DNA from: Craterostigma plantagineum
Lineage: Eukaryota; Streptophyta; Magnoliopsida; Lamiales; Linderniaceae
Length of the DNA stretch: 64,000 nucleotides
Direction: 5' to 3'
NCBI GenBank assembly: GCA_027422505.1
Contig: JAPQWV010000028.1
Span: 4,120,001-4,184,000 of the forward strand
The translations under genes and the position numbers were made by a program. Below are positions 45,645-58,524 of the stretch, one piece after another. Positions within the stretch are counted from its first letter, which is position 1. Every line of letters starts with the position of its first letter. The notes below the pieces were generated by a model. The model was not told where the DNA came from. It searched no databases and saw only the letters and a program-made list of their open reading frames with translations.

Positions 45645-47008
45645 TCAGGTAGGGAGAAATAGCTCAGGGTAGTGGTTTCTTATGTCATCCTCCCGTTCCC
45701 ATGTAGCTTCTTCTGTGGACTGATTCTGCCACAATACCTTTACTAAGGGATTTTCTTTATTCCGTAATCGTTTCATGTCGTACATAAGGATTTCTATTGG
45801 CTTCTCCTCGTAGCTTAAATCCGGCTTAAGCTGTTGATGAAGGTTTTCTGTATTCAACACATGGCTTGGATCCGCGACGTATTTTCGTAACGTCGATACA
45901 TGAAAGACATCATGTACTTGAGCTAGCGAATTAGGTAATTCCAATTGGTAGGCAACTTCGCCAACTTTTCTGAGGATTCGGAACGGCCCTATATAACGCG
46001 GACTTAACTTGCCCTTTTTCCCAAACCGCTTCACGCCTTTCATTGGGGACACCTTCAAAAATACGAAGTCATCTACTTGGAACTCCAATGTCTACGCTTT
46101 TGGTCTGCGTAGCTTTTCTGTCTGCTTTGAGCCGTTTTCATCCGTTCCCGTACTTTTGATATTGCTTCAGTCATTTCTGGTACTAGGTCAGGGCCTAGTA
46201 TCGCCCGTTCTCCAACTTCATCCCAATGGAATGGAGATCTGCATTTGCGTTCGTATAACGCTTCGTATGGAGCCATCCGATCGTTGCATGAAAACTGTTG
46301 TTATACGAATTCAATCAAAGGAAGGTATCGGCTCCAATTTCCTTTAAAATCGAGCACACAGGCTCTTAGCATGTCTTCCAACGTTTGGATTGTTCGTTCA
46401 GACTGCCCATCTGTCTGAGGATGGTAGGCAGTACTGAAGGATAGCTTGGTTCCCATGGCCTTCTGCAAACTCATCCAGAACTTGGATAAGAACCTCGAAT
46501 CACGATCAGAAACGATCGAAATTGGAACTCCGTGAAGTCGTATTATTTCTTGAATATAAAGTTCCGCGTATCTTTCCATTGAGAATGTTGTGCTGATTGG
46601 TAGAAAGTGGGCAGCTTGGTCAATCGATCAACGATGACCTATATAGCATCGTGGCCTTTCACAGTCTTAGGCAAGCCAACAACGAAGTCCATTGTGATCC
46701 CACTTCCATTCAGGTACTGGCAGGAATTGCAAGGTTCCTGCCGGTCGTTGATGCTCTGCTTTAATTTTCTGACACGTTAGGCAGTGGCTTACAAAGGTTG
46801 CGATTTCTCTTTTCATCCCTGGCCACCAATAGTTGGCTCGTAGATCCCTATACATCTTTGTCGCTCCGGGGTGAATGGAATAAACAGTGGTATGGGCTTC
46901 TGTCATAACAGTCTTTCGAAGTTCGGCATTGTTAGGAACATATAGACGTCTTCTATAATTTAAGCTCCCGTCATCTCGTATGGTGAAATCTACTGATCTT
47001 TGTTCCAT
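45645..47008 (-). pseudogene. GY2 integrase and chromodomain
   Basis: Broken into several frames. Zinc region with [20 protein letters not shown] and CLTCQ (about 46760-46870); core with VSDRDSRF and [12 protein letters not shown] (46340-46520); then C-terminal [19 protein letters not shown], the chromodomain-like [17 protein letters not shown] and a stop near 45645, 35 bp before the LTR. Frameshifts lie near 46650, 46290 and 46080. Confidence 0.88.
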
Positions 47009-48473
47009 GGTGTTTCTTTGATTTTCAGATATAATTCGTCATTCTCTTGAGCCTTCGTAATCTGCTCCATCAACGTAGGTCGAAGTGTTAGTGCCGCTAA
47101 TCTCGCTTCGATTTCGCCCATTTGTATTACTTCTACTTCGAGCTTCTGTAACTCCATGTTCACAGTCTTGCGGCTTAGTGCATCAGCCGCTACATTTGCT
47201 ATCCCCGGATGGTAGCTAATCACGCAGTCATAATCTTTGACTAACTCGAGCCATCGTCGTTGTCTCATAATTAACTCCTTCTGAGTGAAGAAGTATTTGA
47301 GACCTGGTCCGTGAAAATTTCGCATCGTTCGCCGTATAAGTAGTGCCTCCAGATGTTGAGAGCAAATACTACCACGGCAAACTCTAGGTCGTCAGTCGGT
47401 AGTTCTTCTCGTAATCTTTGAGTTGTCGCGAGGCATACGCCACGACATTTCCATTCTGCATTAGGACACACCCTAGGCCATTCTTAGACGCGTCGCTATA
47501 AACAGAAAATCCTCCGGCTCCTGTGGGAATAGTTAGCACTGGGGCCGTAGTGAGTCGTCGCTTAAGTTCCTGAAAGCTTTGCTCGCAAAAGTCGTCCCAT
47601 TGAAATGGAGTATTCTTCTTGGTTATCTTCGTCAGGGTTGATGCAATTTTGGAGAAATCTTTGATGAATTTCTGTAGTATCCGGCTAGCCCAAGAAAACT
47701 CCGTATTTCAGTCACGTTCGTCGGTTGAGCCCAGTTGTTAATAGCCTCGATCTTGCTGGGGTCAACAGAAATTCCATCTCCCGAGATAACATGTCCGAGA
47801 AATGCGACTTGATCGATCCAGAACTCGCATTTCTTGAATTTTGCATACAACTGCTTTTCTCGTAATATTCCCAGTACGATCTTCAAGTATTGTTCATGCT
47901 CCTCCTTGGTCTTTGAATAAATGAGAATGTCATCAATGAATACGATGACACACTTGTCGAAGTATGGTTTGAATACTCGGTTCATCAGGTCCATGAAAGC
48001 TGCTGGTGCATTAGTCAGCCCGAAAGGCATGACTAAGAATTCGTAGTGCCCATAACGAGTACTAAAGGCTGCCTTCGGACATCTTCTTCTCGAATCTTCA
48101 ACTGGTGATACCCTGACCTTAAGTCTATCTTCGAAAAGATAGTTGCGCCTTGTAACTGGTCGAATAAGTCGTCGATTCGAGGGAGGGGGTATTTGTTTTT
48201 AATCGTAATCTTGTTCAGCTCCCTATAATCGATGCAGAGCCGCATCGATCCATCTTTCTTCTTAACGAACAAAACTGGTGCTCCCCATGGTGAAAAGCTC
48301 GGCTGAATGAAGCCTTTTTGCAACAGTTCATCCAGTTGCTCCCTCAATTCCTTCAATTCAGCTGGGGCGAGTCGGTATGGTGCCTTAGAGATTGGTACAG
48401 CTCCTGACAAAGTCAATCGTGAATTGAATTTCACGATCCGGCGGAAGTCCGGGTAAGTCTTCAGGAAACACAT
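46990..48473 (-). pseudogene. GY2 reverse transcriptase and RNase H
   Basis: RT with KKDGSMRLC, intact motif [11 protein letters not shown] and FIDDILIYS; RNase H with [12 protein letters not shown] and a damaged TDHKSLKYF. Frameshifts near 48070, 47660, 47400 and 47310. The motif A aspartate that GY1 lost is present here. Confidence 0.88.
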
Positions 48474-50088
48474 CGGGAAAATCTCGTACTATTGGAACTT
48501 CTTCTAACTTTGGGGATGAACGTTCTTCGGATGATATTGCGAATATCAGGTAAGCTTCACATCCTGTCTTGAGCAAACGATGTGCCTTTATTGCTGAAAT
48601 CTTGGAAATCTTACTACGCTTGCTACTTCCCGTGAATGCGAATGGTTCGGTGTCTCCTAGGTTAAAGGTCACTTGCTTACGGTTGCAGTCAATAACTGCT
48701 CCGTACTTCGATAGCCAGTCCATTCCAAGGATTACTTCATAATCGTTCATTGGAATGACTATCAGGTCAACGGGTAAGGTTCTATCGTTCACTATTACGG
48801 GGCTATCTCGCAAGATTTGGTTGGTTCTCATAGAGGTTCCATGGGGAATGGTAACATTGTATTCGTAGCTAACTAAGTTAGGCGTAATCCCGAGTCTCGC
48901 CACGTAGTTAGTAGATGCAAATGAATGCGTGGCTCCTGAATCAACTAATATGCATGTCGGGTTTGAGTGAATTAGGAGAGTACCTGCCACCACAGACGGG
49001 TTGTTCTCCGCCTCCTCGGAAGTCAGCGTGTAAACCCTAGCAGGTACCGTAGACGGCCTAGCTTGAATGGGAGCTTGACTCCCAGACGCAGTTCCGTGCA
49101 TGCCTAAGAAAAGTGGCATGTCTTGCCACACTTATAGTAGACTGCATTCTGAGAATAGCACACTCCCAGATGTCGACGTATGCAACGGGGACATGGGGTA
49201 TGCTCATTGGAGGTCTTCCCTGATTAGGACTGAATGGTTGTGGAGGTCCGGGTCCATTCTGGAAGTTAGGTCTGGCATTCTTGGTGTTAAATGGCTTATT
49301 TGGATTACCTCCGCTCCACTTCGGTCCTTGGAAAAATTTTCTCTTCGCTTCATGGGCTTGCATTATTCGAAGTTCGGCTTGCTCTGCCATCAAAGCGCGT
49401 TCAGCAACTTGAGCGTAGATAGCTCCTTGGGATCGGGCCATGTTCACGTCTCTATATAATTCAGGTTTTAAGCCCTCCAAGAAACGCTCCACCTTCAACG
49501 CATCTGTGCTCACCATGTGAGCTTCAAATCGTGACAATTGCTCAAACTTCCTGATATACTCTGCCACGGTCATCGGACCCTGGCAAAGATTGATGAATTC
49601 GTTCATCCTCTGGGCTCGTACTGGGGCGGTGAAATATTTACTCCTAAAGAGTTCCTTGAACCGGTCCCACGTCATTGTCATCGGGTCTTCAAAGGCGAGA
49701 ACTGTATCCCACCAGTGGCCTGCACTTTCTCTCAGGAGGAAGGCAGCGCACAAAACCTTTTCCTCCTCAGGAATTCTGCTGTACTGAACATGCTTTCTAG
49801 TGTTCCCAGCCAGTCTTCAGCAGAAGTCGGATCAAGAGCATCCTCAAAAGTCGGGGGATTTAGTTTGCGAAATCTTTCCTCTACTATTTCAACCCTCTCT
49901 GCTTGAGAAAGTCCACCACTTGGTTGTCCGCCCGTGTTACGCTGCTGAATTAATTCTTGTATTTGGGCAGACTGTTGGCGAACCAGTTCTGTGAGCTGAA
50001 TAATCGCCGTGTCGCGATTATCAGTTTGTGTTTCAGGTTCTTTGCCTTTACTAACGCTTCCGCTACCCTCACTTCTCGTTCTATCCAT
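48385..50088 (-). pseudogene. GY2 gag and protease
   Basis: Starts with M-R-T-R like the gag-only Gag. Frameshift near 49790 within the DWLGTLESMF region. Gag continues ([17 protein letters not shown]), the knuckle is damaged near 49130 and lies across another frame change, then protease with DSGATHSF and [11 protein letters not shown]. The sequence order is otherwise that of GY1. Confidence 0.9.
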
Positions 50089-50164
50089 TCTTGTCCTGAT
50101 ACCCTAATTGTCCCTATGGCCAATAAATTACATACATACAACATTCATAGAAACATAAAACTTA

Positions 50165-50245
50165 CTAGCAAGGCTGCTTCCGTGCTTTTGAGTGTGTGTA
50201 CATGGACAGTCTACAGAACTTGTAACCGAAAGCTCTGATACCACC
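50165..50245 (-). promoter_or_regulatory. GY2 primer-binding site and leader
   Basis: GG-TGGTATCAGAGC on the minus strand next to the LTR end at 50246. The leader arm 50184-50205 can pair with the LTR arm 50460-50486 without mismatch in the 13-base half. Confidence 0.88.
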
Positions 50246-52787
50246 TGCGGTGCCCCTAACTTCCACCGCCCATTCCTACTACTATTTTATGTGACTGCAT
50301 GTGATATAAATTAAATCTATATACGAAAATGCGTACAAAATTTTTCCTTTTATATAAAGGAAACTTCCCTGTACAATGCAAAATATTCCAAGGACATAAA
50401 TACAAGGTGAGCGTGCATGCGTGTTCAAAATAATCTATCGGCCCGCCACTCAGGTCGCATCCATGTACACACTGCCACCTCAAAAGTCCTCCGAAAACTT
50501 CAAAAATTAGCCTCGCAATCGTGAAGATCACGTACCGTGATCCTGTGAACCTACAACACATAAATACGTGGAATGAGATTATAAAGCTCAGTAAGTGAAA
50601 TCCATGCATGCCATGCACGTGCCCTAATTCGCAAAGGCATCCGCGCCAATGCTCCCTAGACCTCATATTTTTCCTTGTCTTGTCTTGTCATGTAGGGCCC
50701 TCGTGCTATGCACCATCATGGAGCTCGAATCCACTAGGGATAAATAAATATAAGTGGCAATACCCACTCAAGGGAGGCTAACCCTAGGACGTCTTTTCTG
50801 TCCCAAGGTGGTTTCATACGCCACGCGGACGCTTCACACTGGTAGCCTAATCTGAGGTAGTTAACACCAGAGGTACCCTCGGTACTCCCTCAGCTCGCAT
50901 ACTCCAGGTTTCACGATCTGCCATGAGGGCATTAGCCCTAAAATCATGTCTTGCCTTGTACATGTCATGTCTTGACGGTAGCGCCATACGACGTCACCAT
51001 GGTAGCATAGAAGAGCCGTGACTCAACTGTGAGTCGACATCAGATGCCCATATCGGCGAATCTTTATCGCTCTCAGGCGATCGTATATTGTGCACGCTCT
51101 CATGTAATGCCTTTTGTACTAAGCGTGCGTGCATATGCTCATGTCATGAATACGCGTGTCATGCAATCATATATTGTAAATAATTCATGTGTGTCATATA
51201 ATGCAAATAATTCACGTAGGAAGTCACATAAAATCATAGAAACAAATAACACATAATAATTCATGTGTGTCATATAATGCAAATAATTCACGTAGGAAGT
51301 CACATAAAATCATAGAAACAAATAACACATAATTTCATGCACATACAATTATGTGTTGTAGTTGGGACTTCCACTTAGCTGGTATCCTTAGCTTATCGTA
51401 CGGTAATTGCTAACCTTCAAACCCTAAGTATAGAAACATATAAAATTAGGGTTTGTTAGTTCAATTATAGTTTCACTAAAATGACTTAATTTAGAAACCC
51501 TAGTTTCGACTTTTATGAGTTTCGAAATTCCCTCAGACATGATTCTCGAGTTGTATAACCTGACACGGATTTCGAGTTGCCTTGTAAAATAAATCTCGAC
51601 GTAACTTAAAAATGGATCTCGATATTTAAACAAATCTCGATATGATTTTCAAGAAGAAATCTCGAACTTGCTTATGAAATTTCGATATGAACCTTGATAT
51701 AAAATGAATCTCGACATGGAATTCGAGATATATGTCGAGTTTTCACATAAAATGTCGAGGTTGATTTCAAAGAAGTTTGCGACATGAATAGATCTCGAGA
51801 CTTAAACTATATCACACAAAAATTTCGACATTAAGGCTAATATAGATTTCGAAATGATTTCAAAAGGAATCTCGAGCTTGATCTCGAGATTTAACAACAC
51901 AGTTTCGACGTGCATTTCGACATGGATTTAATATAGATTTCGACATCTTCTCAAGATGAACCTCGAGCTCGATTACGCACCACGAGATTTCGACATCCTT
52001 GGGCTCGAGATCATTTCCTACAAAACTCAACAGAGTTCAAAATCCATCTAACTAGAGATCATATTGCCTGGAAACAACTTTTTAGCACTGAAATCATCTA
52101 AACTTCGATTGAAAGACTTACTTTTTTCAAAAACAGTTTGAAGGTTGTATTATTTTTTATCAAAACCCTAAAATCAGTAGTTAGAACCCTAGTTTAAAAC
52201 TAAAATTATGCAACTGTTGAATCGCTAAAGATCTTAACTAATCATGAATAAAAGCATGAATTTAAATATATAAGTTCTGATAGAGATTCATACCACTCCT
52301 AGCTTTAAAGCAATTTGTTCCTCGTTTCTCTTCTGCTTCTAAGTTCTCGAGAGTTTGTGTTAGTGCATTGGTGTTTTCGTCTCTTATTCCTAAAGTTAAC
52401 GTGTGTGAATTAACAAATGACATCAACATATATTCGGTCCTTATCATTATTCTATTATTATTTTAATTTCCCTTCTAGCTAAAGCAATCGAAGTCTATCT
52501 CTTCATCGAAATTCTCTATTATTCCTTGATCTCGAGTTTTATATTTCGAGCTTTAACAACTTCGAGTTCCTAAAGATCTTGGCTTCTAAGGTCTCGACAA
52601 TTAAAGATCTCGAGCTTAACAATTTCGGTTTCAATGATTTTGATATCCTAGGACTTCGAGTTTCTCCTATTTAGCAATATCTTTACTTCGACATCTTATC
52701 ATTTCGACATTCACTCATTCGAGTTTTAACCTTTCGAGTTTCAAGGATTTCGAGATCCATAGATCTCGAGATTCCTAGTTCCAAAAC
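50246..52787 (-). mobile_element. GY2 5' LTR, distal part
   Basis: Pair of 42566-45610; interrupted at 52787 by CR1 and resuming at 59477. It carries a 60-bp local duplication near 51185-51330 (TTCATGTGTGTCATATAATG twice) absent from the 3' LTR. Its hairpin has one stem change (50575-50589). Confidence 0.92.
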
Positions 52788-53740
52788 TGATAGAAACCCT
52801 AAGGGGAAAACCAATGAGATTGAAAAGACCTCCTAGATTGATCTACCCAAACGTCTGCCTGAATGAATTCAACAACAACGAGTATATTAACCCGACACCT
52901 TTGAATTACATTAAAGGTTGACTTCGGATGACTCTTCCTAGCAATGAAACCCTACCCCGTTGAACCCAACAATAACGAGTATTTGAAACCCGATACCTTT
53001 GAATCACAGCGAGATACGTAACAATTGCTGAACCCCACCCCTTAGACTTTACGAACCCAACAACACTAAGTATGAACGACTTAGCACCTCTGAATTACGA
53101 AAGACAAGAATGTAAGGTTAAGGCGCCACAACTAAATGGAAGATGTTTAGCTGATAAGCCGAGCAAGTATTGCAAACAAGTGCAAGACCCGAACTAGCTT
53201 TGAAAAACTAGCAAGAAAAGGGAATCCCTTACAAGTACGTAACGTAAAATCTGTCCTTCAAAACATAAACAGTACCCTATATATAGGTACTCAGACTTAT
53301 GACCTTCAAGCAACCATATTGAAACTAGGGAAATAACTTAATAAAGTAGCATAAAAACTAGGGAGCTTTGACTAGGAAAATAGCTGAACACAATACGCGT
53401 ATTTGACTTTCGTTGACCAGCCTTATGACCCTCCAAGTACTTGCAATTTCGTCACCTTAGTGGCCCTTAAAATTCAGCACTCATTTTGGGCTTGATTCTG
53501 GGCCGAAGACTTTAGTTGACCCTCTCACCACTAGTTCTTGCTTGGAGGCCCAAGACTGCAATGCAATTAACACTTGTCGGCTTATCAAGGTGGAGTTTAG
53601 ATGACCCTTGAGAAAAGCCCGCAAGGATTAAGCTCGTTAAGGATGCTTGACTTTTCTTGACTCTCGAACGCGTCATCGGTCCCGCCATGTCTGCTAAAGC
53701 ATCCCGTTCTGCCTTGTCATTAGTTGGCCTGTTGCTATCA
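52788..53740 (-). mobile_element. CR1 3' LTR
   Basis: TGATAGCAAC...GGTTTCTATCA on the minus strand. It contains GTACCTATATATAGGGTAC (53272-53290), a TATA box within a palindrome, and the last part of the integrase frame. Confidence 0.95.
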
Positions 53741-54939
53741 GTTTCCTCCCCCTTAAAAAGATTCGTCCTCGAATCGTCTCCTGCGTCAGAATCAAAGGGA
53801 GAAAGATCAGCAACATTGAAAGTAGTACTTACTCCATACTCACCAGGCAACTCCAATTTATAAGCATTATCGTTGATGCGTTCAATGACTCGAAATGGCC
53901 CATCGCCCCGAGGGTGTAATTTAGTTTGCCTCTTGCTGGGGAACCGTTCTTTTCGCAGATATACCCATACCCAATCACTGGGTTCGAAGACAACCTTCTT
54001 TCGGCCTCGATTGACCCTTTTGGCCACCTGTTCATTCTTATGCTTCAAAAGATCACGAACCGTTTCATGTAGATTCTTAACGATTTCAGCTCGTTTCGCT
54101 CCATCTAGATTCAAATGTTCCTTAACGGGCAAAGGAGAAAGGTCCAAAGGCGTTAGTGGATTAAAACCGTAAACAACTTCAAAAGGAGAGAAACCTGTAG
54201 AAGAGTGCACGGTTCTGTTGTAGGCAAACTCAGCAATCGGTAGACAATCCTCCCAGCCCTTCAGATTTCTTTTAATGATGGCCCGTAGGACTGTCCCAAG
54301 CGTTCGGTTTGTGACTTCTGTTTGACCATCGGTTTGGGGATGACTCGTGGTGGAAAACAGTAACTTTGTGCCCATCTTTCCCCAAAGGGTCTTCCAAAAG
54401 TAACTTAAGAACTTGACATCTCGGTCGGAAACAATACTCCTTGGCACCCCATGAAGACGAATGACCTCTCTAAAGAACAAATCAGCAACATGCTTGGCGT
54501 CGTCGGTCTTCCTACAGGGAATAAAATGAGCCATTTTAGAAAAACGATCAACCACAACGAAAATACTATCCCTCCCTTTTTGTGACCTCGGCAGGCCTAA
54601 TATAAAATCCATGGATATATCAATCCAAGGGGATTCAGGTATAGGAAGTGGTGTGTAAAGTCCTTGAGGAAGGGACTTAGATTTTGCTTGTTTGCATTCA
54701 ATGCAACTCATGCAAATCTTCTCAACATCTCGTTTCATGTTTGGCCAGTAAAAATGCTCGCTCAAGATATCCAACGTTTTGGGCACCCCAAAGTGTCCCA
54801 TTAACCCGCCACTATGAGACTCTCGCACCAGCAACTCTCTTAAAGAACAACATGGAACGCATAACCTGTTTTCTCGAAACAAGAAGCCTTCATTTTTGTA
54901 AAACTTATTCAACGCCCCATTTTTGCAAGCTTCATACAC
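53512..54939 (-). pseudogene. CR1 integrase
   Basis: 475 codons: H...H zinc region with CMSCIECKQ, core D (SMDFILGLP), D (SDRDVKF), E ([12 protein letters not shown]), C-terminal [21 protein letters not shown] and [11 protein letters not shown], then GPMTRSR. The last 76 codons or so lie inside the 3' LTR. It is separated from RNase H by a one-base deletion near 54985. Otherwise intact. Confidence 0.92.
53741..53757 (-). promoter_or_regulatory. CR1 polypurine tract
   Basis: TAAGGGGGAGGAAAC on the minus strand next to the 3' LTR. It lies inside the integrase reading frame. Confidence 0.8.
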
Positions 54940-54974
54940 ATGAGAAAAATCAGAATCATTTTCATAAAGTTCCT

Positions 54975-56585
54975 TTAGATGCTCAAACCCATGATCTTTG
55001 TATTTAAAGTGACAATAAGTGCGTACCTTCGAGACAGCGCATCAGCCACAATATTTTCTTTACCTTTTTTGTACTTTATGACATACGGAAATGTTTCGAT
55101 GAAGGAAATCCATTTGGCATGCCTCTTATGTAAGTTTCGTTGCCCCTTTAGATACTTGAGGGACTCATGATCGCTGTGAATCATGAATTCCTTAGGCATA
55201 AGGTAGTGCTGCCAAGTCTCCAAAGCTCTCACTACGGCGTAAAGCTCCTTATCATACGTGGGGTAGTTTAAGGTGGCGCCATTCAACTTTTCACTAAAAT
55301 AAGCAAGAGGTCGGCCTCCCTGAAGTAGAACTGCTCCTATGCCAATTCCTGATGCATCACATTCTATTTCGAATGTTTTAGAAAAGTCAAGCAAAGTCAA
55401 AACAGGAGAATGGGTCAAATCATGTTTCAATTGTTCAAAAGCCTTTTGTTGTGCCTCTCCCCAATCGAACTTAACATTCTTCTTTACCAGTTCATTCAGT
55501 GGGGCCGCCTTAGTTGCAAAATCTTTTACAAACCTTCGATAAAAGCTAGCAAGACCATGAAATGACCTCACCTAAGTAGCACTTGTTGGAGTCGGCCAGT
55601 CAAGAATAGCGTTGACCTTTGTTTCGTCAACTTTCAGACCTTCGGCGCTTACAACATAACCAAGAAAGATTACTTCCTTAGCACAAAATGTGCACTTTTT
55701 CAGATTGGCATACAATTTATCTTCACGTAAGGCAGCAAGAACAAGCCTGATGTGCTCAACATGCTCATCAATGTTCTTACTATAGATTAAGATATCATCA
55801 AAGTAAACAACCACAAATTTTCCGATAAACCGTCTCAAAACATGATTCATTAGTCTCATGAAAGTACTAGGGGCATTAGTTAATCCGAAGGGCATAACTA
55901 ACCACTCATAAAGACCAAACTTTGTTTTGAAAGCAGTTTTCCACTCATCTCCTTCTTTGATCCTAATCTGATGATACCCGGATTTTAAATCAATTTTCGT
56001 GAAAATGCATGCACCATATAATTCATCAAGCAGGTCATCTAATCGAGGGATAGGATGACGATACTTAATGGTGATTTTATTAACAGCTCTACAGTCAACG
56101 CACATTCGCCACGTACCGTCCTTTTTTGGAACTAGGATTACCGGTACAGCACACGGGCTGAGTGACTCGCGAATGTGACCCCTTTCCAACAGATCGTCAA
56201 CTTGCTTTTGGAGTTCCTTCGACTCCTCCGGATTGGCACGATACGCTGGGCGGTTTGGGATGGCTGCACCGGGTAAGAAGTCGATTTGGTGCTCAATTCC
56301 TCGGATCGGGGGCAGCTCGTTTGGAACCTCTTCGGGCAGCACATCTGAAAATTCATTCAAAACACCGACAATTTCCAAAGGCAGATTGTCGGGTAAACTG
56401 TTAGGGGCAACACGGACATCATTGAACATGATTAGAACTATCGTTTTCCGACAACTCGCAGCCCGATCTACATCCCTCATGCTTGCAAAGAAAGCGCCTT
56501 TTTTCTCACTTGCTTTCGGCTCTTTTCTCTCTTTTTTTCCACTCTCATTTTCGATGTCTTTTTCTTCTTCATTTTTTTTTCGCAC
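54975..56585 (-). pseudogene. CR1 reverse transcriptase-RNase H
   Basis: RT with KKDGTWRMC, motif [11 protein letters not shown] and YFDDILIYS, then RNase H with [26 protein letters not shown] and DHESLKYL. One in-frame TAG (near 55572) sits where relatives have glutamine before VRSFHGL, compatible with a single CAG-to-TAG change. It overlaps the gag-protease frame by about 100 bp and lies in the -1 frame relative to it, with an A9 run at the switch (56572-56580). Confidence 0.92.
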
Positions 56586-58210
56586 TCGCTTGGCTTTTTC
56601 GACTCACTCCCCTCTTTTAGCCTTTTTTTCCTCATTCTCAGTTGTTCTTTATGCACTTGCTGAGATGTCAGAGGCACAAGAGTATAAGACTTCTTATTGT
56701 GGACAAGCTTGTATTTGTTTGATCTGCCATGATGTTCAGCGTCACGGTCAAACTCCCATGGTCTGCCGAGAAGAATATGGCCAGCACTCATCGGTACGAC
56801 ATCACAAAGAACCTCGTCTTCATATTTTCCGATGGAAAATCTAACTATCGCCTGCCGGTTCACCTTGATCTCGCCACTATCATTAAGCCATTGCAGGCGA
56901 TATGGGTTGGGGTGCTTCCTCGTGGGCAGCTCGAGTTTCTCCACAAGATATGAGCTTACACAATTAGTACAACTCCCACTATCGATTATAAGCATGCATA
57001 CCTTGTCTTGTATCTTGCACCTCGAGTGAAAGATGTTCTGCCTCTGTGTCTCTTCCTCCTTGGCTTGCACATTCAGAACTCTCATGGTTACGAGAACTTC
57101 ATCCCCGCTTGACTCATATTGTTCACCTTCGTCCTCAGGTTCTTCCTCACCATCTTTTTCGCTTTGGCTTTCGTACGTCCCATCATCGAGCATGATCATC
57201 GTCTTGGTGTTCGGGCATTGTGAAGCTATGTGTCCTTTCCCCAAACACTTAAAACAAGTAACTCGAGAAGAGTAATTACCTTTACTTGATTCACCTTTGG
57301 AGAAGTTCTTTGGATCGATCTTCTTTTGTTCTGATTTCCTTTCAGCCCCGTTGTCCCTCCTTGGAACGCTATTGTCCTTCCATGGGGCTGGTTTACTCAT
57401 CCTCCCGTCCTTCCTCTTGAGTTGACGTTCTACCTTCTCAGCCATGTGAAGCATCTCTTCCATGTCAAGGTAGTGCTGAAGTTCAACGACATCAGCAATC
57501 TCTCGTCTTAACCCTCGTAAAAATCTAGCCATCGTAGCTTCCGGATCTTCCACGATGTTTGCTCGCGTGATGGCTGTTTCTAGCTCCTGGTAATATTCCT
57601 CCACAGCTCTCGACCCTTGAACCACACTTTGTAATCTATTGTATAGCTCTCGGTAGTAATGAGGTGGAATAAAACGTTTTCTCAAAGTTGCTTTCATCTC
57701 TTCCCACGTTCTGATTGAACGTTCTCGATTTCTTCGCCTTGACACCACCAATTTATCCCACCAAGTAAGGGCGTAACCTTGGAATTCCAGAGCTGCGAGC
57801 TGAACCTTCTTTTCGTCGGAATAATTATGAAGAGAAAATATCTTCTCTACTTTGGCTTCCCATTCGATATAGGCTCCGGGGTCACTCTTTCCTTGAAAAG
57901 CAGGGATACTCATCTTGATACCTTTAAGATCATCGTCGCTCCTTCCCCTACGTCCTCCCCTCCTACTATCATTTCGCGAGATTTCAGATTGCCCATCGTC
58001 CTCGTCTTCGTCATAAGTATTCCCTCGCCGATTCCGATTGAAATTCGTCTCTAGCTGATCCATACGATCCAACATCGTCTCCATTATTCGGTTGAACTGA
58101 GCTGCTATCGTATCCGCCAATGCTCGTTGGAATAAATTTGGAACTTGATCTCGATCTTCCTCTCTGGCCATCGTATTTCGGTTGAAGGCTTTTGTAAAGG
58201 GTAGGATCAC
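56477..58210 (-). CDS. CR1 Gag-protease
   Basis: 577 codons; a likely real start is M14 (MAREEDRD, near 58171) since the first 13 residues look like leader. An acidic/arginine linker (66-95) precedes the gag region with [17 protein letters not shown] (102-118), [20 protein letters not shown] and [16 protein letters not shown]; the knuckle [14 protein letters not shown] is at 319-332; aspartic protease D410-SG with CTNCVS. The C-terminal lysine-rich tail is reached by reading straight through the A9 run; the biologically sensible continuation is the RT frame. Confidence 0.92.
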   Translation of the reverse strand: MILPFTKAFNRNTMAREEDRDQVPNLFQRALADTIAAQFNRIMETMLDRMDQLETNFNRNRRGNTYDEDEDDGQSEISRNDSRRGGRRGRSDDDLKGIKMSIPAFQGKSDPGAYIEWEAKVEKIFSLHNYSDEKKVQLAALEFQGYALTWWDKLVVSRRRNRERSIRTWEEMKATLRKRFIPPHYYRELYNRLQSVVQGSRAVEEYYQELETAITRANIVEDPEATMARFLRGLRREIADVVELQHYLDMEEMLHMAEKVERQLKRKDGRMSKPAPWKDNSVPRRDNGAERKSEQKKIDPKNFSKGESSKGNYSSRVTCFKCLGKGHIASQCPNTKTMIMLDDGTYESQSEKDGEEEPEDEGEQYESSGDEVLVTMRVLNVQAKEEETQRQNIFHSRCKIQDKVCMLIIDSGSCTNCVSSYLVEKLELPTRKHPNPYRLQWLNDSGEIKVNRQAIVRFSIGKYEDEVLCDVVPMSAGHILLGRPWEFDRDAEHHGRSNKYKLVHNKKSYTLVPLTSQQVHKEQLRMRKKRLKEGSESKKPSECEKKMKKKKTSKMRVEKKREKSRKQVRKKALSLQA

Positions 58211-58508
58211 TCAGATTCTTTTTTTTTTTTTTTTACCACTCTTTCCCTTTTTCGCAAGTCTCCAAGTCAGACCGAGCCTCGCAATGCAAACAATACTCAC
58301 TTGGCAGAAACAAAAGAGAAAATGACACCTCTAAGAACTCTAGGGAGCTTCGGTACGACTACTACCAGAATAACAAGAGCTTAAGGACTTTGAGCAAATA
58401 ACCAACTAAACACCCATGTACGAAACCTCCTTTTTTTCTGTTCTGTTTTTTTTTTTTTTCACAGTTTTTTTTTTTTTGATAAAAGATATACGACCAATTC
58501 AAGGAGGT

Positions 58509-58521
58509 GGCTCTGATACCA
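58509..58521 (-). promoter_or_regulatory. CR1 primer-binding site (tRNA-iMet)
   Basis: TGGTATCAGAGCC on the minus strand, three bases after the 5' LTR end (58525). Confidence 0.9.
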
Positions 58522-58524
58522 AAC

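Noticed and set aside
56162..56844. Plus-strand ORFs of 80 and 203 codons
   Set aside because: They are antisense shadows of CR1 gag-protease and RT, which have clear motifs.
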